Source: [Clostridium] saccharolyticum WM1 (GTDB lineage: Bacteria > Bacillota > Clostridia > Lachnospirales > Lachnospiraceae). Taken from it: DNA of 64,000 bases. Numbering within the stretch: the first letter of the stretch is position 1; each line of letters begins with the position of its first letter. Positions 63,062 through 64,000 of this stretch are shown one piece after another. A program made the translations under genes and the position numbers. The notes below the pieces were generated by a model. The model ran no database searches. It worked only from the letters and a program-made list of their open reading frames with translations, and was not told where the DNA came from. The DNA lies in assembly GCF_000144625.1 (NCBI RefSeq), contig NC_014376.1, forward strand, positions 4,426,501 to 4,490,500, in the 5' to 3' direction.

Positions 63062-64000
63062 TTAAAGGGAAAACCTCCGTTTCCCTGTGGTAAAACGCTT
63101 CCGGCGAAGCTTCATAAGTACACTTAGGACCTCCGGCCTGTCCTCATTGCCTGCCAGATCCACCATTCCGTCAAAGTCCTCCTGGTTATGGCCGTAGGTT
63201 TCTGCAAGCCAAAGGAAAAGAGCCGGATCCCTTTCCTCTAGTGCCAGCCTTGCCGCTCCCTTAAAATGCTCCTTTAAGTATGCCTCGTATCCCTGCCTGT
63301 ACTTATTAAGAAGATCCACAGGAGTATACAGCCTTCCAAGAACCAGAGCCGCAGTTACCCGCTCCGGCTCCTGCACCAGGATGTGAGGAAACAGGGCATC
63401 ATATTTGTGAAACTGAAACTCCGTATGATCAAAGCAGTAGCGGTACATATGGCCGCACCCATGCATTTCCCGGAGAATGATCCTGGCCGGCGTATGCTCC
63501 ACAGATTCCTCAAACATTTCAGGGAATACCAGCCTTGCCTCCCCTTTGGAACAGTAATAATTAACATAGAGCTCCTGACGTAATTCTGCCAGCAGCTCTT
63601 TCATGCAGGAGCGCCCACCATCCATGATATGAATATCCAAAAACCGGATTCCCGAACATCCGGTAAACAATCCGGACCCCACATCAAAAATAGAGCTGAA
63701 GCATTCCACATGGCCTAACTCATAACAATTATAGAATGCATAGTTTCCTATTTTTCTAATCGTATGAGGCAAATAGATATCCTTCAGCCTGTCACAGCTT
63801 ATTTCCGGCGGAAGATCTTTCTCATCTATTTCCTCAGGTTTGCCTTCTTCATCACACAAGGATATCTCATTCCCTGCCGATGACAGCATCTCCTCTTTTC
63901 CCCAGCCATTGGAAAATGCATAGGCCGCCAGCTCTGTCACCGGCATATCCCCGATCTTCTCCGGGATCCGTATGGACCCGTCGTATCCCCGGCAGCCCAG
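63062..64000 (-). CDS. Leucine-rich-repeat (BspA-like, LRR_5) protein, N-terminus outside window
   Basis: At least 312 codons are visible and the frame continues past the right edge. The visible N-terminal part has YDGSIRIPEKIGDMPVTELA, AAYAFSN and later DIYLPHTIRKIGNYAFYNCY, the LRR_5 repeat (IP-x-x-I-x-x-IG-x-x-AF). A non-repeat C-terminal domain of about 200 residues follows, with ankyrin-like helical pairs near the end (RLALEERDPALFLWLAETYG). It stands first in line before the VWA and MoxR genes with short gaps, so it is likely the recognition or scaffold part of that module. Confidence 0.82.
   Translation of the reverse strand: MGCRGYDGSIRIPEKIGDMPVTELAAYAFSNGWGKEEMLSSAGNEISLCDEEGKPEEIDEKDLPPEISCDRLKDIYLPHTIRKIGNYAFYNCYELGHVECFSSIFDVGSGLFTGCSGIRFLDIHIMDGGRSCMKELLAELRQELYVNYYCSKGEARLVFPEMFEESVEHTPARIILREMHGCGHMYRYCFDHTEFQFHKYDALFPHILVQEPERVTAALVLGRLYTPVDLLNKYRQGYEAYLKEHFKGAARLALEERDPALFLWLAETYGHNQEDFDGMVDLAGNEDRPEVLSVLMKLRRKRFTTGKRRFSL

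Overview
The window reads as chromosomal DNA of an anaerobic, low-to-moderate GC Firmicute of the Lachnospiraceae (Clostridium cluster XIVa, Lacrimispora/Hungatella-like). This rests on gene content and family resemblance, not on a database match. Supporting signs are GlpP-type antitermination, paired rubrerythrins under a PerR-like repressor, split transketolase subunits, a Kdp operon with a microprotein KdpF, strong GGAGG ribosome sites and many intrinsic terminators. No rRNA, tRNA, CRISPR array, prophage or intact insertion sequence was seen.

Layout. 1-3.2 kb: membrane glycerophosphodiesterase (cut by the left edge), a small alarmone synthetase and an S1-domain protein. 3.4-5.1 kb: PHP phosphoesterase and LysR regulator. 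5.1-6.9 kb: peroxide-stress island with a PerR-like regulator, a reversed-domain rubrerythrin and a classical rubrerythrin, with PerR-like boxes at two promoters. 7.2-15.5 kb: glycerol / glycerol-3-phosphate region (FAH-family protein, GlpP, glycerophosphodiesterase, a three-gene flavoprotein oxidation module, MgtC-like protein, glycerol kinase). The glpK and G3P-oxidase mRNAs carry look-alike terminator leaders that are probable GlpP targets. 15.5-22.3 kb: Ca2+-type P-ATPase, then adenine deaminase, purine permease and a GntR regulator with palindromic operators at two promoters. 22.5-31.3 kb: luxS and kdpFABCDE, in which kdpD carries an in-frame amber codon.

31.3-37 kb: ascorbate-type PTS (IIC, IIB) with split transketolase and a PRD activator that carries the EIIA. 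37.2-41.8 kb: a GlgX-like protein that has lost its GH13 catalytic residues, an ABC-F ATPase and exonuclease III. 41.8-42.2 kb: frameshifted remnant of a ROK-family gene, unnoticed by ORF calling. 42.2-45.4 kb: cobalt ECF transporter in two units (cbiQO and cbiMN), with a cobalamin riboswitch in front of cbiMN only. 45.5-50 kb: second ABC-F, lipoprotein, PH-domain protein and TspO. 49.8-52.3 kb: polar amino-acid ABC transporter. 52.4-57.5 kb: unknown tail-anchored protein, dihydroorotase, two-part threonine/serine exporter and an MBL-fold hydrolase. 57.6-60.2 kb: acidic small lipoprotein, nitroreductase, zinc-ribbon protein with a 52-residue four-cysteine partner, and DUF378. 60.2-64 kb: MoxR-type AAA ATPase, VWA/DUF2201 protein and leucine-rich-repeat protein (cut by the right edge), likely one functional unit.

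Most promising second looks: the paired GlpP-type leaders; the kdpD amber codon; the catalytically empty GlgX-like protein; the ROK remnant with a nine-G tract exactly at its frameshift; a probable ATT start codon for cbiQ; a two-copy double-hairpin intergenic repeat; and the MoxR/VWA/LRR cluster.
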